Shown here piece by piece: positions 18,001 through 25,939 of a DNA stretch of 64,000 bases; within the stretch, counting starts at the first letter, position 1, and each line of letters opens with the position of its first letter. The translations under genes and the position numbers were made by a program. The stretch covers positions 1 through 64,000 of the forward strand of contig VXML01000023.1 of NCBI GenBank assembly GCA_009841115.1. The letters run 5' to 3'. The notes under the pieces were generated by a model that saw only the letters and a list, made by a program, of their open reading frames with translations, did no database searches and was not told the DNA's origin. The stretch is from Gemmatimonadota bacterium. GTDB lineage: Bacteria > Latescibacterota > UBA2968 > UBA8231.

Positions 18001-18217
18001 TGCGCGCTACCCTAACACGCCCAGTGAGGCAGCAGCGCGGTGCAATATCGGGGTGTCCTATTACCAGATGGACAACTGGCGCTTGGCCGCCCTAGCATAC
18101 GAGGAGGCGATTGCGGCTTTAGAGGGAAGAGAGGAAGAATGGCGCGCTTTGGAATTTGCCCGCAGCAATCGGGAACTGATCAGCCGCACGTATCTGGGCG
18201 AGGTGGCGGCGGAATGA
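15095..18217 (+). CDS. Exported 1040-residue TPR protein
   Basis: A short hydrophobic N-terminus (WLPLVLAGLVTG) looks like a signal peptide. The rest is a long array of TPR-like units with BamD/YbgF-type sequence, e.g. RTRYTLGWAWFYQEEYAEA, QAWVRQALLAQTAHGV, DYEAAEQAFGAVLDMASRRA and ARCNIGVSYYQMDNWRLAAL. Such periplasmic TPR solenoids scaffold outer-membrane assembly or Tol-Pal-like complexes. It starts on the TAATG overlap with the barrel-like gene and ends on an ATGA overlap with the lipoprotein gene. No enzymatic domain is visible. Confidence 0.8.
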   Translation: MAIWLPLVLAGLVTGSQFVTNPEDLGKRFARAQKLLATGDFAGAQQIYEGVLAVPDGALIRASAVRVVVDEHAVGVQAAARYQLANMGRKQAQLWREEAVLADSVEADSLARLSTASLQAAADRFAVLRDEEGFELRETAAYLVVECFFEAEEYAAAAKAGEVLLRLFPKGRYAERTRYTLGWAWFYQEEYAEAVAAFGAYVQDAPAGIRADRARLQMGLALEALARYEDALAAFGTLANAYDPAGMDDAEKRAVALAGLREGQSRRLLAAKAWIKRGDMLKALERYEDALAAYKKVSRDFPQEPQLAEQAWVRQALLAQTAHGVDASLEVYRYAAEQAERPAFRARMQAGLMSLLFDEGRYEEALAAHRFYLTAYRAFADEAGVSVDEAVFRQAECLRLMGEASAVADSAAAWFAEALGLYGEVGSYLAAEARFWQGTIHQALRDSAAALAQFEQVVAGEAAPELACRALLQIARLRHDQSDALYEQILTQCTDEGVRGLAALMLGRRYRQAGRGEHARRVLESIAPTQPQYAYAQLELAQLHVEAGKADEAIELIGRQIAQAPSAELTAQLGLLHQRRGEHAQALPLLREALPLLEAATAATVQVGLGWSLYKTGQYEAAWTAWQAAWQAGALVGDQQRTLLQAMSACAQTLEDSQRMEAVYRAMVANEATRVEGLLGLGQWYLDQGAAAQAAAQVRPLLAQEERAGLLLGRALAAQDSLAAARTVLEEGLVRTSGPAQAAEFHFELGSVALGERDYEAAEQAFGAVLDMASRRALRAAALFYKGHSLQARGERAAAQTAFEELVAAYPEQPQAPEAELLIGELYYETAEYERALVWYERVFGTYPDSKDAPEALYGAAWCQLELERIEPMRDLFLRLVRQYPQHERAHQGLMHLGDYYYNGHQFLKASRLYEQVVERFPETAEAVQARQLLAYLADAEADSLYSKGMVLYDQGEFVQAIAVLEEVIARYPNTPSEAAARCNIGVSYYQMDNWRLAALAYEEAIAALEGREEEWRALEFARSNRELISRTYLGEVAAE

Positions 18218-18975
18218 GGTGGGGATGGAGTATGCTTGTGCTGCTTGTGCTGCTTGTGCTGCTTGTGCTGGCGAGTTGCATTCGATTTCCGCCGGATTTG
18301 CGCTATGCACTGCGCATTGTGCCGCAGGAGGCACTGCTAGAGGATAGGCGCTATTACTTCGACGCGGAGGATAGTACCGCGGTCTTTGAGCAGGAGGGGT
18401 TCCGTCTCAAGCTGCGCTACCTAAGCGATCAGGCCCTGAATCGGGAGTACGCCCGTTTTACCTTCCGCGAGCCGAATCTGAATCCCTTCACATACGGACA
18501 GGATCGCGACTTGGACCGGGGCTATGCTCCGCCGCGTTTTACCGTCTTCGAGATGACGGTGGTCAATCAGACCTATCCCAAGGTGATGGTCGATCCGGCG
18601 AAGATGGTGTTGCGCACAGACCGAGGCGGCGAGTACAGATACTGGGGCGTGCTCAAGCGCGACGCGGATAATAGTTTTGAGCGCTACTACATGGAGCGGC
18701 GCGGCAAAGGCGGCAATGAAGATTACTACTATCAGGAACGCATGGGCTTGGTGCGGGAGGCGTTGTTTAGGCGGCACACCTTTGTATTTAAAGGAGACGA
18801 CTATACCGGCAAGGTGGTCTTTGCGCCGCTGCACGCCGAGGTGCGTGCGATTACCGTCGAGGTGGAGGATATGGTCTTGCGGGTCGATGCTTTTGACCGT
18901 CCCAAGGAGGTGACGAGTGCCTCGTTTGCGTTTGCGGTGGCGCATGAGATTGCCCCGGTGCCGCCAATTGAATAG
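18214..18975 (+). CDS. Lipoprotein of unknown function
   Basis: The ATG at 18214 overlaps the TPR stop (ATGA). A lipoprotein signal with lipobox LASC follows a core made of four LVL triplets. The mature part (about 225 residues) has beta-rich stretches (RFTFREPNLNPFTYG, FTVFEMTVVNQTYPKVMV) and no recognised domain. As last gene of the operon it probably joins the envelope complex. A longer frame upstream (from 18040) is an out-of-frame shadow of the TPR gene and was rejected. Confidence 0.75.
   Translation: MRWGWSMLVLLVLLVLLVLASCIRFPPDLRYALRIVPQEALLEDRRYYFDAEDSTAVFEQEGFRLKLRYLSDQALNREYARFTFREPNLNPFTYGQDRDLDRGYAPPRFTVFEMTVVNQTYPKVMVDPAKMVLRTDRGGEYRYWGVLKRDADNSFERYYMERRGKGGNEDYYYQERMGLVREALFRRHTFVFKGDDYTGKVVFAPLHAEVRAITVEVEDMVLRVDAFDRPKEVTSASFAFAVAHEIAPVPPIE
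18235..18270 (+). repeat. Four perfect 9-bp tandem repeats in a signal peptide
   Basis: CTTGTGCTG is repeated four times without change and encodes Leu-Val-Leu four times in the hydrophobic core of the lipoprotein signal. Because the unit is a multiple of three, slippage would change core length without breaking the frame. Confidence 0.9.
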
Positions 18976-19024
18976 ATGTTTGGCCTCCCAATCCTATTCG
19001 TAGCCTTATGAAAGGAGCCACGTT

Positions 19025-20008
19025 ATGACCTATCGATCTCTACTAGTCGTCTGCTTGGCAACGCTGGGGCTGGCCGTCGCTGGCTGGGCGCAAGCCAATG
19101 GCAAAATCGCATTTCTCTCCCACCGCGAGGGGTACAATGACGTGTGGATTATGAATGCGGATGGGAGCGATCCCGTGAACCTAACCCAAGGACAGTATTG
19201 CGCTAGTCCGATTTGGTCTCCAGATGGCACGAAGATCGCCTATCTCGACGTTGGTGCCGATTATTCCGGTAGGGACATCTGGGTGATGGACGCCGACGGC
19301 GGCAATCGAAAGCAGCTAACAGACGATATTGAAAAAATAGGTCCTAATAACGCAGAAGACCTGTTTTGGTCTGAAGACGGTCAAAGCATTTACTACTTTG
19401 TGTGGGACCGCTCTGAGTTGTTCGCCGTGGCACCGGACGGCAGCGGATCTTCACTTGTGGAATGGAGAGGTGTGGAATGGAGGGAGGCGGCTTCGATAAT
19501 CCGCCGCTTCTGGGATCGCCGCTATCTTTCTCCAGACGAAACCAAACGGGCAATCGTCGGCGTGCTGCATGGTGACGAAGAGGGCCAAGCTGATGACGAA
19601 GAGAGCCGAGATATCTTCATTATGATCAGCGAGGAGCCCTTTATGGTCGGTTCAGACGAGGTCACGGTCATGCTTCCGTCCGGCCAGCCCGTTGATCTCG
19701 ATTTTATGGATGTCGGCGGTTCTTGGGCCTCTGCTCCTTTTCCCATTACTTGGGCACCCAACAGCACGAGGGTAGCCTTCACTTCATACACTATTTTCAA
19801 TAGTTTTGGCACTTCTTTGTCCTATTACCCCGACACTGGAGAGATTTGGGCTGTCGATATAGACGGGAGCAACTTGGTCAATCTGACCAACGGTTTGGGC
19901 GGAGATTCTCCCGTTTGGCAACCGGTTTCCCCTTCTACTACTGCGACGAGCGTCAAAGCCCAGTCGTGGGGACAGGTCAAATCGCTGCTTTCAACGGGTA
20001 CTCATTAA
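19025..20008 (+). CDS. Secreted TolB-like beta-propeller (copy A)
   Basis: A signal peptide (LATLGLAVAGWAQA) precedes PD40/WD40-like propeller motifs: GKIAFLSHREG, DVWIMNADGSDPVNLTQG, PIWSPDGTKIAYLDV and WAVDIDGSNLVNLTNG. This is the pattern of the TolB C-terminal propeller, a periplasmic protein- or ligand-binding fold. All copies here end with the same tail (TSVKAQSWGQVKSLLS). GAAAGGAG precedes the ATG. Paralogues lie at 23531 and 24502, with a remnant at 29086. A regulator gene follows after 302 bp of repeat-bearing intergenic DNA. Confidence 0.8.
   Translation: MTYRSLLVVCLATLGLAVAGWAQANGKIAFLSHREGYNDVWIMNADGSDPVNLTQGQYCASPIWSPDGTKIAYLDVGADYSGRDIWVMDADGGNRKQLTDDIEKIGPNNAEDLFWSEDGQSIYYFVWDRSELFAVAPDGSGSSLVEWRGVEWREAASIIRRFWDRRYLSPDETKRAIVGVLHGDEEGQADDEESRDIFIMISEEPFMVGSDEVTVMLPSGQPVDLDFMDVGGSWASAPFPITWAPNSTRVAFTSYTIFNSFGTSLSYYPDTGEIWAVDIDGSNLVNLTNGLGGDSPVWQPVSPSTTATSVKAQSWGQVKSLLSTGTH
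19861..19995 (+). repeat. 3' coding repeat shared by four TolB-like genes
   Basis: A stretch of about 135 bp beginning AGACGGGAGCAACTTGGTCA recurs with few changes at 24313-24446, 25311-25445 and 29244-29378. It encodes the last propeller blade and conserved tail. Conservation is higher than in the middle of the same genes, which points to recent duplication or gene conversion. Confidence 0.85.
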
Positions 20009-20019
20009 TCTCGCCTCGC

Positions 20020-20054
20020 CGTAGGGGCGGTGCGGAGTTCAAGCCGCCCCTACG
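20020..20054. repeat. REP-like palindrome (GTAGGGGCGG type)
   Basis: CGTAGGGGCGG and CCGCCCCTACG form a perfect 11-bp inverted repeat with a 13-nt loop just after the TolB-like stop. A degenerate copy is at 29403-29434. In the rest of 20009-20310 a single CGTGGAAAGCC unit near 20153 and a 6-bp-arm hairpin at 20230-20244 align with the longer element at 29391-29752. Confidence 0.8.
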
Positions 20055-20310
20055 CGCCCTTCCGCACCCATCCTGCCTTATCGCTCCACAAGCTCAGAAT
20101 CCAAAAGCACTACCCCAAAAAAGTCGTAGGGGGCCAACGCAGCCCAGTCGTGGAAAGCCTTGCGCTGACGGCTGAAGCTGCACATTGTTCCGCCTCTCGT
20201 GCGCTGCTGGTGAAATTCAACTTGAGGCAATCCTAGCTTAGGATCAGATTTAGGATGTCTTCAGTAGTGGGTCCTGTATTAAAGGCCGGGACATTCCCAT
20301 CGTCGAAAGC

Positions 20311-23300
20311 ATGAATATGAGCGACCTATCCTTTGAGCACGTGCTGAGCAGCCAGTACACGGTCTTCGACGGGTTGGCGGGGATGCACGTGGAAGACATC
20401 TACCAAGATCGCCAAGGCTTTCTCTGGATCGCCACGGCCGACGGTGGCGTCAGCCGATTCGACAGCGCCCGGTTTGATACGTTTGGCCTCAAGGACGGCC
20501 TACCCAATCTGACGGTCATGGCCATTGCCGAGGACGCGGATGGGCGGCTTTTGTTCGGCACGTTCGGTGGGGGGATTGCCGCGTACGACGGGCGCGGCTT
20601 TCAGGTGTACACCACTGAGCACGGCCTGCCTTCCAACGAGATTTTGGGTTTGCAAGCTCAGCCGGATGGTTCGATTGTGGTGTTGACTAGCACGGGTGTG
20701 GCGTGGTTTGTCGAGGGCCGCTGCGTAAGGAGCATAACCGACGTTGGCGGCCAACCGTTGGAGCGGGTGTACGATATGGCTACCGATGCGGCTGGTACTA
20801 CTTGGCTGGCTACATTGGGTCAAGGTGTCATCAGCTTAGATGGGCAGCGCATAGGTATTGGGGACCAAATAATCCAATGGCCTTGGAAGCTCGCCCAAGA
20901 CTCCTCTGGCCATCTATGGATCGCCTTCCGTTACACGGGTACTGAAGCCTTGATCGGTTGCTACAATCCGAGCGATGAGCAGTTTGCGTTCATTAGCGTG
21001 GGCCATGGAGCCGATAGAGCCGCGCAGAACGGGACGCGACACGTGAGGGCCGACAAGAGGGGTTGGCTCTGGTTAACCCACCGTGGCGTAATGGTACACG
21101 ACGGGCAAGAGTGGTATCCCTTTTCTGCTTCCTTACCGGATATTGACTTTTCGGATACGCGTCTTACGTACGAGGATCGCGAGGGCAATATCTGGATCGG
21201 GCTTTGGGGCGGTGGACTGATTTTTTGTGACCCGACTAGTATCCGGCGCTACGCGGAAGTCGATGGCTTGCCTGACCGCGAGATTCGTCTCTTGGGCGAA
21301 GACCATGAGGGTCGGATGTGGATCGGTACGATGGGGGGTATGGCCTACATGGAAGATGGCCAGATCCTCCCGGTGGGGCCCCGTGAAATCGTCTCGGCGA
21401 TGGTAGTGGATGGCCAAGGGCAGGTCTGGAGCGGTGGGGACGCGGGCAAAGTGTTCAGATGGGAGGGGCAAACACCGCAAATGATCGCAGTGGCCGAAGA
21501 TCCCCACTCCGGAGAAATCTCGGGGTTGTGCGAAGATGGGCAAGGGCGTATATGGGCCACTGAGCTTATGGGCCGCCTCGGCTGGATAGAGGAAAATCGC
21601 TTCACCCCTCTCACCGGTTGGATGTTTGAAGAATGCCGCGCCCTACTGCAAGACCAAAATGGAGTATTCTGGGTTAGTTCATACGGAATGATACCGGCGC
21701 TCTACTATTACGAGGACGGTCAGTTCCGCCCAGCGGAAGTGGCCGAGACGGAAACCATCGCCTATGTCAACGTCTTGTGGGAACACGCAAACACTCTGTG
21801 GATAGGCACGGCCAAGGGGCTTTTTGCCCTTGATCTCGCGTCGCGAAAGGTGCGCCACTTCACTGCCGAACAGTTTGGGCTGTCGGCCAATGGCATCTTG
21901 GCGCTGACAGCCGATCTGCAGGGCAATATCTGGATGGGTACCAGCGGCGGCGGCGTCCTTCGCTACGACGGCCAGACCTTCCAAAGCATCCGCTTGGGGC
22001 CATCTGCCCTCGAAAACAAGGTCGAAGCGGTACTATGCGATTGTCGCGGTCGTCTGTGGTTTGGCACGCGGGCAGGACTGGTCGCCTACCAGCCAGGCCA
22101 CACGCCGCCGCTGTTAGTGATCCGCGAGGTGATGGCTGGCACGCTCTTGGCCGCGCCCGAAGCCGTATCCTGCCCAGAGAGCACGCCTGAGATCCGCATT
22201 CGCTTCCAAGGTATCAGCTTCCGCACCGGCGCGGGGCAGATGCGCTACAGCCATCGACTGTTAGGCCACGATCCGGCGGAATCGTGGAGTGCGTTTACGG
22301 CTGCCAATACGGTTGCATATAATGCCTTGCCGGTGGGCGAGTATTGCTTTGAAGTGCGGACGATGGACCGCGATGGTCTGCTATCCGAAGTAGTCAGTTT
22401 AGAGATTCAAATCCTCCCCGACGCCAAAACCGAACGCATTCACGCCCTTGAAAGCGTCTTGCGAGCGAGCGACCACGTGGTGCACAGTCAGAGTTGGGCG
22501 ATGCGCCAAGTGATGGAACAGACTGTGCGCGTCGCCGAGACGGCGATGACTGTGTTGGTGTTAGGCGAGACCGGCACCGGCAAGGGCTTACTGGCGCAGA
22601 CCATCCACGAAACAAGCACCCGCCGCAAGCGGCCCTTTATCCAAGTCAACTGCGGGGCGCTGCCGACCGGGTTGGTCGAAAGCGAGTTGTTCGGCCACGA
22701 GAAAGGGGCCTTTACCGGCGCGGCGAGCCGTCAACTCGGCCGCTTTGAACTGGCCGATGGCGGCACTCTCTTTTTGGACGAGATCGGCGATTTGCCGTTG
22801 GAGTCTCAGCGGGTGCTGCTGCACATCTTAGAGGAGAATGCCCTAACCCGCGTTGGTGGTAAGCAGCCTGTAAAGGTGGACGTGCGGGTCATCGCGGCGA
22901 CCAACCGGGACCTGCGGCGAGCCATCCAAGAGGGCGCGTTCCGCGAAGACCTATTCTATCGCCTGAGCGTCTTTACCTTAGAGCTTCCACCGCTGCGGCA
23001 GCGGCAAGAGGATATCCCGGCTTTGGCGGCGCATTTTGCCGAGCGGTATGCTCAGCATCTGCGGCGTCCGGTGCCGACGCTAGACGAGGGGGTGGTCGCT
23101 CACTTGCAGGGGTATGCTTGGCCGGGGAATGTGCGGGAGTTGGAGCACCTGATCAACAGGGCGGTTTTGCTGTGCGAGGACGGGGTGATCCGCGTTGGTG
23201 ATTTGCTGCTGCCGTCGGTTGGTCGGCAGGCTGGCGATGCGGTGCCTCCAGTGCCAGCGGCTGGCGAAGGTTTGGATGAAAAGCAGCAGCTTGTAGAGGC

Positions 23301-23424
23301 TCTGCAAGCGACCAACTGGATGATCTATGGCGAGCGGGGTGCGGCGCATTTGTTGGGTATGAACCCGGAGAAACTGCGCTATCGCATGAGGAAATACGGG
23401 TTGCGCCGACCGAAGACGTCGTAA
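20311..23424 (+). CDS. Sensor-propeller / sigma-54 activator / Fis regulator (copy A)
   Basis: Residues about 1-600 carry many ligand-binding sensor (reg_prop) strands such as [27 protein letters not shown] and [16 protein letters not shown], followed by a Y_Y_Y-like Ig module at about 610-705. Then comes a sigma-54 interaction AAA+ domain with Walker A GETGTGKG, the sigma-54 contact loop GAFTGA, Walker [10 protein letters not shown] and an arginine-rich sensor region. The C-terminal Fis helix-turn-helix is [20 protein letters not shown]. No signal peptide, membrane segment, kinase or receiver domain is seen, so it reads as a cytoplasmic one-component activator of sigma-54 promoters. The ligand is unknown. 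Confidence 0.85.
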   Translation: MNMSDLSFEHVLSSQYTVFDGLAGMHVEDIYQDRQGFLWIATADGGVSRFDSARFDTFGLKDGLPNLTVMAIAEDADGRLLFGTFGGGIAAYDGRGFQVYTTEHGLPSNEILGLQAQPDGSIVVLTSTGVAWFVEGRCVRSITDVGGQPLERVYDMATDAAGTTWLATLGQGVISLDGQRIGIGDQIIQWPWKLAQDSSGHLWIAFRYTGTEALIGCYNPSDEQFAFISVGHGADRAAQNGTRHVRADKRGWLWLTHRGVMVHDGQEWYPFSASLPDIDFSDTRLTYEDREGNIWIGLWGGGLIFCDPTSIRRYAEVDGLPDREIRLLGEDHEGRMWIGTMGGMAYMEDGQILPVGPREIVSAMVVDGQGQVWSGGDAGKVFRWEGQTPQMIAVAEDPHSGEISGLCEDGQGRIWATELMGRLGWIEENRFTPLTGWMFEECRALLQDQNGVFWVSSYGMIPALYYYEDGQFRPAEVAETETIAYVNVLWEHANTLWIGTAKGLFALDLASRKVRHFTAEQFGLSANGILALTADLQGNIWMGTSGGGVLRYDGQTFQSIRLGPSALENKVEAVLCDCRGRLWFGTRAGLVAYQPGHTPPLLVIREVMAGTLLAAPEAVSCPESTPEIRIRFQGISFRTGAGQMRYSHRLLGHDPAESWSAFTAANTVAYNALPVGEYCFEVRTMDRDGLLSEVVSLEIQILPDAKTERIHALESVLRASDHVVHSQSWAMRQVMEQTVRVAETAMTVLVLGETGTGKGLLAQTIHETSTRRKRPFIQVNCGALPTGLVESELFGHEKGAFTGAASRQLGRFELADGGTLFLDEIGDLPLESQRVLLHILEENALTRVGGKQPVKVDVRVIAATNRDLRRAIQEGAFREDLFYRLSVFTLELPPLRQRQEDIPALAAHFAERYAQHLRRPVPTLDEGVVAHLQGYAWPGNVRELEHLINRAVLLCEDGVIRVGDLLLPSVGRQAGDAVPPVPAAGEGLDEKQQLVEALQATNWMIYGERGAAHLLGMNPEKLRYRMRKYGLRRPKTS
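20380..20642 (+). repeat. 263-bp tract identical to regulator copy B
   Basis: This tract is identical base for base to 26009-26271. It is the first of three perfect tracts shared by the two regulator genes. Sequence immediately outside is clearly diverged at synonymous and non-synonymous sites, as expected for gene conversion. Confidence 0.9.
22085..22253 (+). repeat. 169-bp tract identical to regulator copy B
   Basis: Identical to 27720-27888, covering the junction between the last propeller strands and the Y_Y_Y-like module. Confidence 0.9.
22777..23195 (+). repeat. 419-bp tract identical to regulator copy B
   Basis: Identical to 28412-28830. It covers the AAA+ domain from Walker B to the region before the Fis helix-turn-helix. 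Flanking sequence differs between copies. Confidence 0.9.
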
Positions 23425-23426
23425 AA

Positions 23427-23475
23427 GGATTTTTTGTCGGTGGCCGGATTTCTGGTACGGAATGTGCATCATATA
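23427..23475 (+). repeat. Interspersed intergenic repeat
   Basis: GGATTTTTTGT...GTGGCC...TGG-A-GGAATGTGC-TCATAT is shared, imperfectly, with 1675-1723 and 29661-29710. At those two places it follows a terminator-like hairpin; here only the downstream half remains. It precedes a TolB-like, an FMN_bind-like and a TlpA-like gene, so it may be a conserved leader or part of a mobile intergenic element. Confidence 0.55.
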
Positions 23476-23530
23476 TATTTACTGTTAGCAGTGCATTCTA
23501 TTCTCATACCTCATGTTAAGGAGGCACGTT

Positions 23531-24454
23531 ATGGCCTATCGATCCTTACTAATCGCCTGCTTGGCAACGCTGGGGATAGCTGTTGCTGGTTGGGGGCAAG
23601 CCGACGGTAAAATAGCATTTACCTCGTGGCGCGAGGGGTTCGGGGACGTGTGGATTATGAATGTGGATGGGAGCGACCCCGTCAACTTAACCCAAGGCCG
23701 GCATGGGCATTGCGTTGACTTGGCTTGGTCTCTGGATGGTACGAAGATCGCCTATCTCGCCTATAGTGATGATTCCGATTCCGCCTGGGTCGATTATTCC
23801 GTTGCCGATATCTGGGTGATGGACGCCGATGGCGGCAATTCGCAACAATTGGCACATCTAACAGACATCAGATTTCAGGAGCTTTTTTGGGCTGAAGACG
23901 GAAATAGCATTTACTATTACGTGCAGTCCCGCTCTGAACTGTTCGTTGTGCCCCTGGACGGCAGTGGCTCCTCACTTATGGACTGGAGGGAGGCGGCTGG
24001 GATAGTCCGCGGTTTCCTCGATAATCGCGATCGTTCTCCAGACGGGACCAAACGAGCAGATGTCGTGTTGCGGGACGACGAGGGCAATGCCTATCTACGC
24101 CTAGTTATCTACGCTTCCCCTGAGGGGCCTCAGTCTTCTGACCAGATAGAAGATTTCAAGGAGATTCTCCTTCCTGATCTACCCTATCAACAAGCTGAAC
24201 TTGAACCCGGCCGGTATCTAGTGTCCCAATTTACTTGGTCGCCCGACAGCACGAGAATCGCCTTCTATGCCGATAGCGAGCAAGGGTACAGGGAGGTTTG
24301 GGTTATTGATATAGACGGGAGCAACTTGGTCAATCTGACCGACGGTTTGGGCGGAGATTATCCCGCTTGGCAACCCGTTTTCCCTTCGGCTACTGCGACG
24401 AGCGTCGAAGCTCAATCGTGGGGACGGATCAAAGCGCGGCTTTCAGTACCATGA
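23531..24454 (+). CDS. Secreted TolB-like beta-propeller (copy B)
   Basis: AAGGAGG lies 6 nt before the ATG at 23531, which fixes the start. A signal peptide (CLATLGIAVAGWGQA) is followed by propeller motifs DVWIMNVDGSDPVNL, DIWVMDADGGNSQQL, TWSPDSTRIAFYAD and EVWVIDIDGSNLVNLTDG. It lacks nothing obvious relative to copy A apart from a shorter C-terminal end (ARLSVP). Copy C starts 47 bp downstream with an almost identical leader, which marks a tandem duplication. Confidence 0.8.
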   Translation: MAYRSLLIACLATLGIAVAGWGQADGKIAFTSWREGFGDVWIMNVDGSDPVNLTQGRHGHCVDLAWSLDGTKIAYLAYSDDSDSAWVDYSVADIWVMDADGGNSQQLAHLTDIRFQELFWAEDGNSIYYYVQSRSELFVVPLDGSGSSLMDWREAAGIVRGFLDNRDRSPDGTKRADVVLRDDEGNAYLRLVIYASPEGPQSSDQIEDFKEILLPDLPYQQAELEPGRYLVSQFTWSPDSTRIAFYADSEQGYREVWVIDIDGSNLVNLTDGLGGDYPAWQPVFPSATATSVEAQSWGRIKARLSVP

Positions 24455-24501
24455 CATACTTCTAACCGTCTTATTCATAACCTTATGAAAGGAGGCATGT
24501 T

Positions 24502-25458
24502 ATGACCTATCGATCCCTACTAATCGTCTGCTTGGCAACGCTGGGGCTGGCCGTCGCTAGCTGGGGGCAAGCCGACGGTAAAATCGCATTTATTTCGGGG
24601 CGCGAGGGGGCCAGTGACGTGTGGATTATGAATGCGGATGGGAGCGCCCCGGTCAACTTAACCCAAGGCCGGCATGGGCAGTGCGTTAGCCCCGCTTGGT
24701 CTCCAGATGGCACGAAGATCGCCTATCTCGCCTTTAGGGCCGATCCCGCTTCCGGCCAGGTCGATTATTCCATTGGTGACGTCTGGGTGATGGACCCCGA
24801 CGGCGGCAACTCGCAACAAATGGGATCGCTAACAAATCCCGGACATGCGTATCCCCTTATTTGGGCTGAAGACGGAAGTCTCATTTACTCCGTAAAGTAC
24901 CTCACAGGGCGGCATGAAGTGTTCGTTGTGCCGCTGGACGGCAGTGGCTCCGCACTTATGGATTGGCGGGAGGCGGCTTGGATAGTCAGAGGCCCCGTCG
25001 AGAATCTCGGTCGTTCTCCAGACGGAACCAAACTAGCATCCGTCGTGTTGCAGGACTCTGAGGGCGATGCCTACCTACGCCTACTTATCTTCTCTTCCGG
25101 TGAATGGCCTTATGAACGGGAAGAGCGCATGAACTTGGTAGAAGATTCCCGGAAGATTCCTCTTGATCTGCCCCAACAAACAGGACTAGAACTTGAACCC
25201 GGCTCGTTTATTTCGTCCAACTCTGAGCCTACTTGGTCGCCCGACAGCATGAGAATCGCCTTTTCTGCCAGAAACGAGCAAAGGGATAAGGAGGTTTGGG
25301 TTGTTGATATAGACGGGAGCAACTTGGTCAATCTGACCGACGGTTTGGGCGGAGATTATCCCGCTTGGCAACCCGTTTCCCCTTCGGCTACTGCGACGAG
25401 CGTCGAGGCTCAGTCGTGGGGACGGATCAAAGCGCTGCTTTCAACAGGTATTCGTTAA
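24502..25458 (+). CDS. Secreted TolB-like beta-propeller (copy C)
   Basis: Tandem paralogue of copy B with leader GAAAGGAGGCATGTT before the ATG. The signal peptide (CLATLGLAVASWGQA) and the first 60 and last 60 codons are nearly those of copies A and B, while the central blades differ (for example LTGRHEVFVVPLDGSG). This conserved-edge, variable-middle pattern suggests that the exposed central blades vary in binding specificity, although ordinary divergence is also possible. Confidence 0.8.
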   Translation: MTYRSLLIVCLATLGLAVASWGQADGKIAFISGREGASDVWIMNADGSAPVNLTQGRHGQCVSPAWSPDGTKIAYLAFRADPASGQVDYSIGDVWVMDPDGGNSQQMGSLTNPGHAYPLIWAEDGSLIYSVKYLTGRHEVFVVPLDGSGSALMDWREAAWIVRGPVENLGRSPDGTKLASVVLQDSEGDAYLRLLIFSSGEWPYEREERMNLVEDSRKIPLDLPQQTGLELEPGSFISSNSEPTWSPDSMRIAFSARNEQRDKEVWVVDIDGSNLVNLTDGLGGDYPAWQPVSPSATATSVEAQSWGRIKALLSTGIR

Positions 25459-25593
25459 TGGCTGCGAGGAGATCGGCAAGGGGACAGCCGGGAGGCGGAT
25501 GGATAGGTAGAAGCATACAGGCGACGAAGCTGCCTTGAGGGGATAGCACCAACTACGCAGTCTTCCCGAAATGTTTCCTATGGAGGCGACGTC

Positions 25594-25934
25594 ATGTCGA
25601 GGTTCTCCGTTGTTGTATGCGTGATGCTATGGAGCGGCCCTGTCGCGGCGATCACTTGGGAGTTCGACGGCAGATGGATTTCCTCTCGGAGTTCACACGC
25701 AATCCAGTAGAAGGTGACAAGGGGCTGGTCTTACAGCAAGTCTCCTTGATACTCTACGACGTGTTGGGTCGTCGGGTGCGGCAGTTGTGGCAGGGGCCGC
25801 TTGGGGCGGGTAGCCATCGGTTTGTGTGGGATGGTCGCGACGCGACGGGTAAGGCGGTGGCCGCTGGGGTGTATTTCTATAAGGTCGAGGTGGACGGACA
25901 GATAGAAGCCAAGAAGGCGACCAAGCTGCCATAG
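25594..25934 (+). pseudogene. Collapsed secreted FlgD-domain gene (signal peptide plus tail)
   Basis: From the ATG at 25594 (ribosome-binding site GGAGG) the frame encodes a signal peptide (FSVVVCVMLWSGPVAA) and stops at 25710. The FlgD-like module (LILYDVLGRRVRQLWQG, FVWDGRDATGKAVAAG, ending KKATKLP) continues in another frame to 25934. The body of a large secreted protein has been deleted and the two ends joined out of frame. The tail closely matches the protein ending at 1478. The 135 bp between copy C and this relic show no other feature. Confidence 0.8.
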
Positions 25935-25939
25935 TATGC

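Noticed and set aside
18040..18213. N-terminal extension of the lipoprotein gene
   Set aside because: It is an out-of-frame reading of the TPR gene; the lipobox signal begins at 18214 on an ATGA overlap.
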